64,000 bases of DNA from Prevotella sp. (GTDB lineage Bacteria; Bacteroidota; Bacteroidia; Bacteroidales; Bacteroidaceae). Below are positions 63,083-64,000 of the stretch, one piece after another. How positions within the stretch are numbered: position 1 is the first letter of the stretch; the number at the start of each line of letters is the position of its first letter. The DNA lies in contig JAFSNR010000189.1 in assembly GCA_017443345.1 (NCBI GenBank), forward strand, positions 1-64,000, in the 5' to 3' direction. A program made the translations under genes and the position numbers. The notes beneath the pieces are model-generated. The model made no database searches. It was not told where the DNA came from and saw nothing but the letters and a program-made list of their open reading frames with translations.

Positions 63083-64000
63083 ATGGAAAAGAAAGAAAAA
63101 ATGATCAAGAGGAGCGTCCTCGGCTCCATGGCTGCTCTGGCAGTCATGGCAGTCGTGGGTTGCGCCGAGGAGGTGACACAGATATTCTCCGACAGCACGA
63201 AGGTCGAGGTGACGGCCTCGTTCAGCGACACTGGTCGGGAGTCGCTCACCCGTGCTGCCGACGGTCTCGATAACAGTACGGCCGGCTTCAGCCTGACCAC
63301 ATCGGAGAGCAGCAGTTCAAAGGTGCGCGTGATGGTCGATGCCAACGACGGCACCTACTCGCCGTTCGACTATACCATCACCAATGCCACGACGATTACG
63401 GCTCCAGCCACACCACCGTCGTTCCCCTCTGGTGTCAGCACCGTTAACGTCTACGGCTGGTATCCCAATGTCAGCCTGACTAACTTCTCAGTGAATGCCA
63501 ATCAGCAGTCTGAGGCCAACTACTGTCTGAGCGACCTGATGGTGGCCAACAGTGCTACCTGTACCCGTAGTGGCAGCAGCGTCACCCAAGCTGCCAACCT
63601 CAGCTTCACCCACGTCATGTCGAAGGTGAAAGTGTCGCTGACATTGGCATCAGGTGTGACGGTGACAGCTGTGAAACTGAAGAGCATTCTGCCTCAGGTG
63701 ACCGTTTCCGAGGTGAAGTCCACAAATGCCGTGACCGGCTTCAACCTCAGTGCAGCTAGCGGTAGTGCCACCGACATTACTCTGTTCAGCGGTTCGCTGA
63801 CATCTGCCTCTGATGCAGCCGACAAGGTACTGTGCGGTGTGTTCCCCCCTCAGAGTAAGAACGGTGCATTCCTGGAGATCAATGCCAGCTACAACAGCGG
63901 TGCTGCCCAGACTATCACCTACAGTTTCGGCTCTGCCAAGGCATTCGCCCGTGCCAATGAGTACACGATGAACATCACGCTCAACGGTACGAACGTCACC
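63083..64000 (+). CDS. fimbrillin-like lipoprotein, 3' end outside window
   Basis: 306 codons are open to the window edge. It starts MEKKEKMIKRSVLGSMAALA with a lipobox at Cys27 (VVGC). RESLTRAADG (Arg57) resembles the conserved arginine region of the other fimbrillins. VNVYGWYPN and a Ser/Thr-rich beta pattern continue to the edge. It is 25 bases after the preceding stop and probably another subunit of the same pilus. Confidence 0.75.
   Translation, partial: MEKKEKMIKRSVLGSMAALAVMAVVGCAEEVTQIFSDSTKVEVTASFSDTGRESLTRAADGLDNSTAGFSLTTSESSSSKVRVMVDANDGTYSPFDYTITNATTITAPATPPSFPSGVSTVNVYGWYPNVSLTNFSVNANQQSEANYCLSDLMVANSATCTRSGSSVTQAANLSFTHVMSKVKVSLTLASGVTVTAVKLKSILPQVTVSEVKSTNAVTGFNLSAASGSATDITLFSGSLTSASDAADKVLCGVFPPQSKNGAFLEINASYNSGAAQTITYSFGSAKAFARANEYTMNITLNGTNVT

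Overview
The window looks like a chromosomal segment from a Bacteroidales bacterium, most likely Prevotellaceae. The support is as follows. Promoters carry the Bacteroidota -7 box TAnnTTTG, several with TTTG about 20 bases upstream. Shine-Dalgarno sequences are nearly absent. Complex I is an 11-subunit set with fused NuoCD and no NuoEFG. The gene content includes DUF4248, HU-like and 'smalltalk' small proteins, a hybrid two-component-type regulator, and a fimbrillin (type V pilus) locus. No rRNA, tRNA or CRISPR array was seen.

Layout. 0-6 kb holds methylmalonyl-CoA mutase large subunit, two tandem geranylgeranyl-reductase-like flavoproteins, a small protein and phosphoglycerate kinase. 6-8 kb holds a GH10 xylanase whose catalytic domain is interrupted by a carbohydrate-binding module. 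8-11 kb is an accessory islet: a smalltalk protein, an HU-like protein fused to a chitobiase C-terminal domain, a divergent DUF4248 gene, then about 0.7 kb of non-coding DNA packed with palindromes and REP-like repeats, and two small unknown genes. 11-16 kb holds radA, a substrate-binding lipoprotein and a TPR protein. 15.7-23.6 kb is a tightly packed minus-strand operon: kdsA, kdsD, a hybrid regulator that has lost its phosphorylation residues, a phospholipase-D-like enzyme and an acyltransferase. A large MscS-type channel follows.

26-35 kb is a mannan-utilisation cluster (sugar kinase, GH5_7, CE7 esterase, GH26, GH130, GPH/MFS transporter, epimerase). The GH26-GH130-transporter-epimerase order fits the known Bacteroides route: mannobiose is epimerised to mannosyl-glucose, then phosphorolysed to mannose-1-phosphate and glucose. 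An AsmA-like protein converges on it. 36.7-46.9 kb is the nuoA-N operon. 47-49 kb is a second HU/smalltalk islet and an Rpn-type PD-(D/E)XK nuclease.

49.3-64 kb is the most interesting part. A tyrosine recombinase gene lies inside a 1.2-kb segment bounded by perfect 26-bp inverted repeats. A good outward-facing promoter sits just inside the left repeat. In the orientation shown it points away from the fimbrial genes. Inversion would place it about 100 bases upstream of the DUF3575-DUF5119-fimbrillin operon and drive it. This is a candidate self-contained phase-variation switch for adhesive pili, here apparently OFF. The operon encodes an OmpA/DUF3575 outer-membrane protein, a DUF5119 lipoprotein and at least five fimbrillin-like lipoproteins. 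One has a lectin-like C-terminal domain and one carries stacked Ig-like domains; the last runs off the window.
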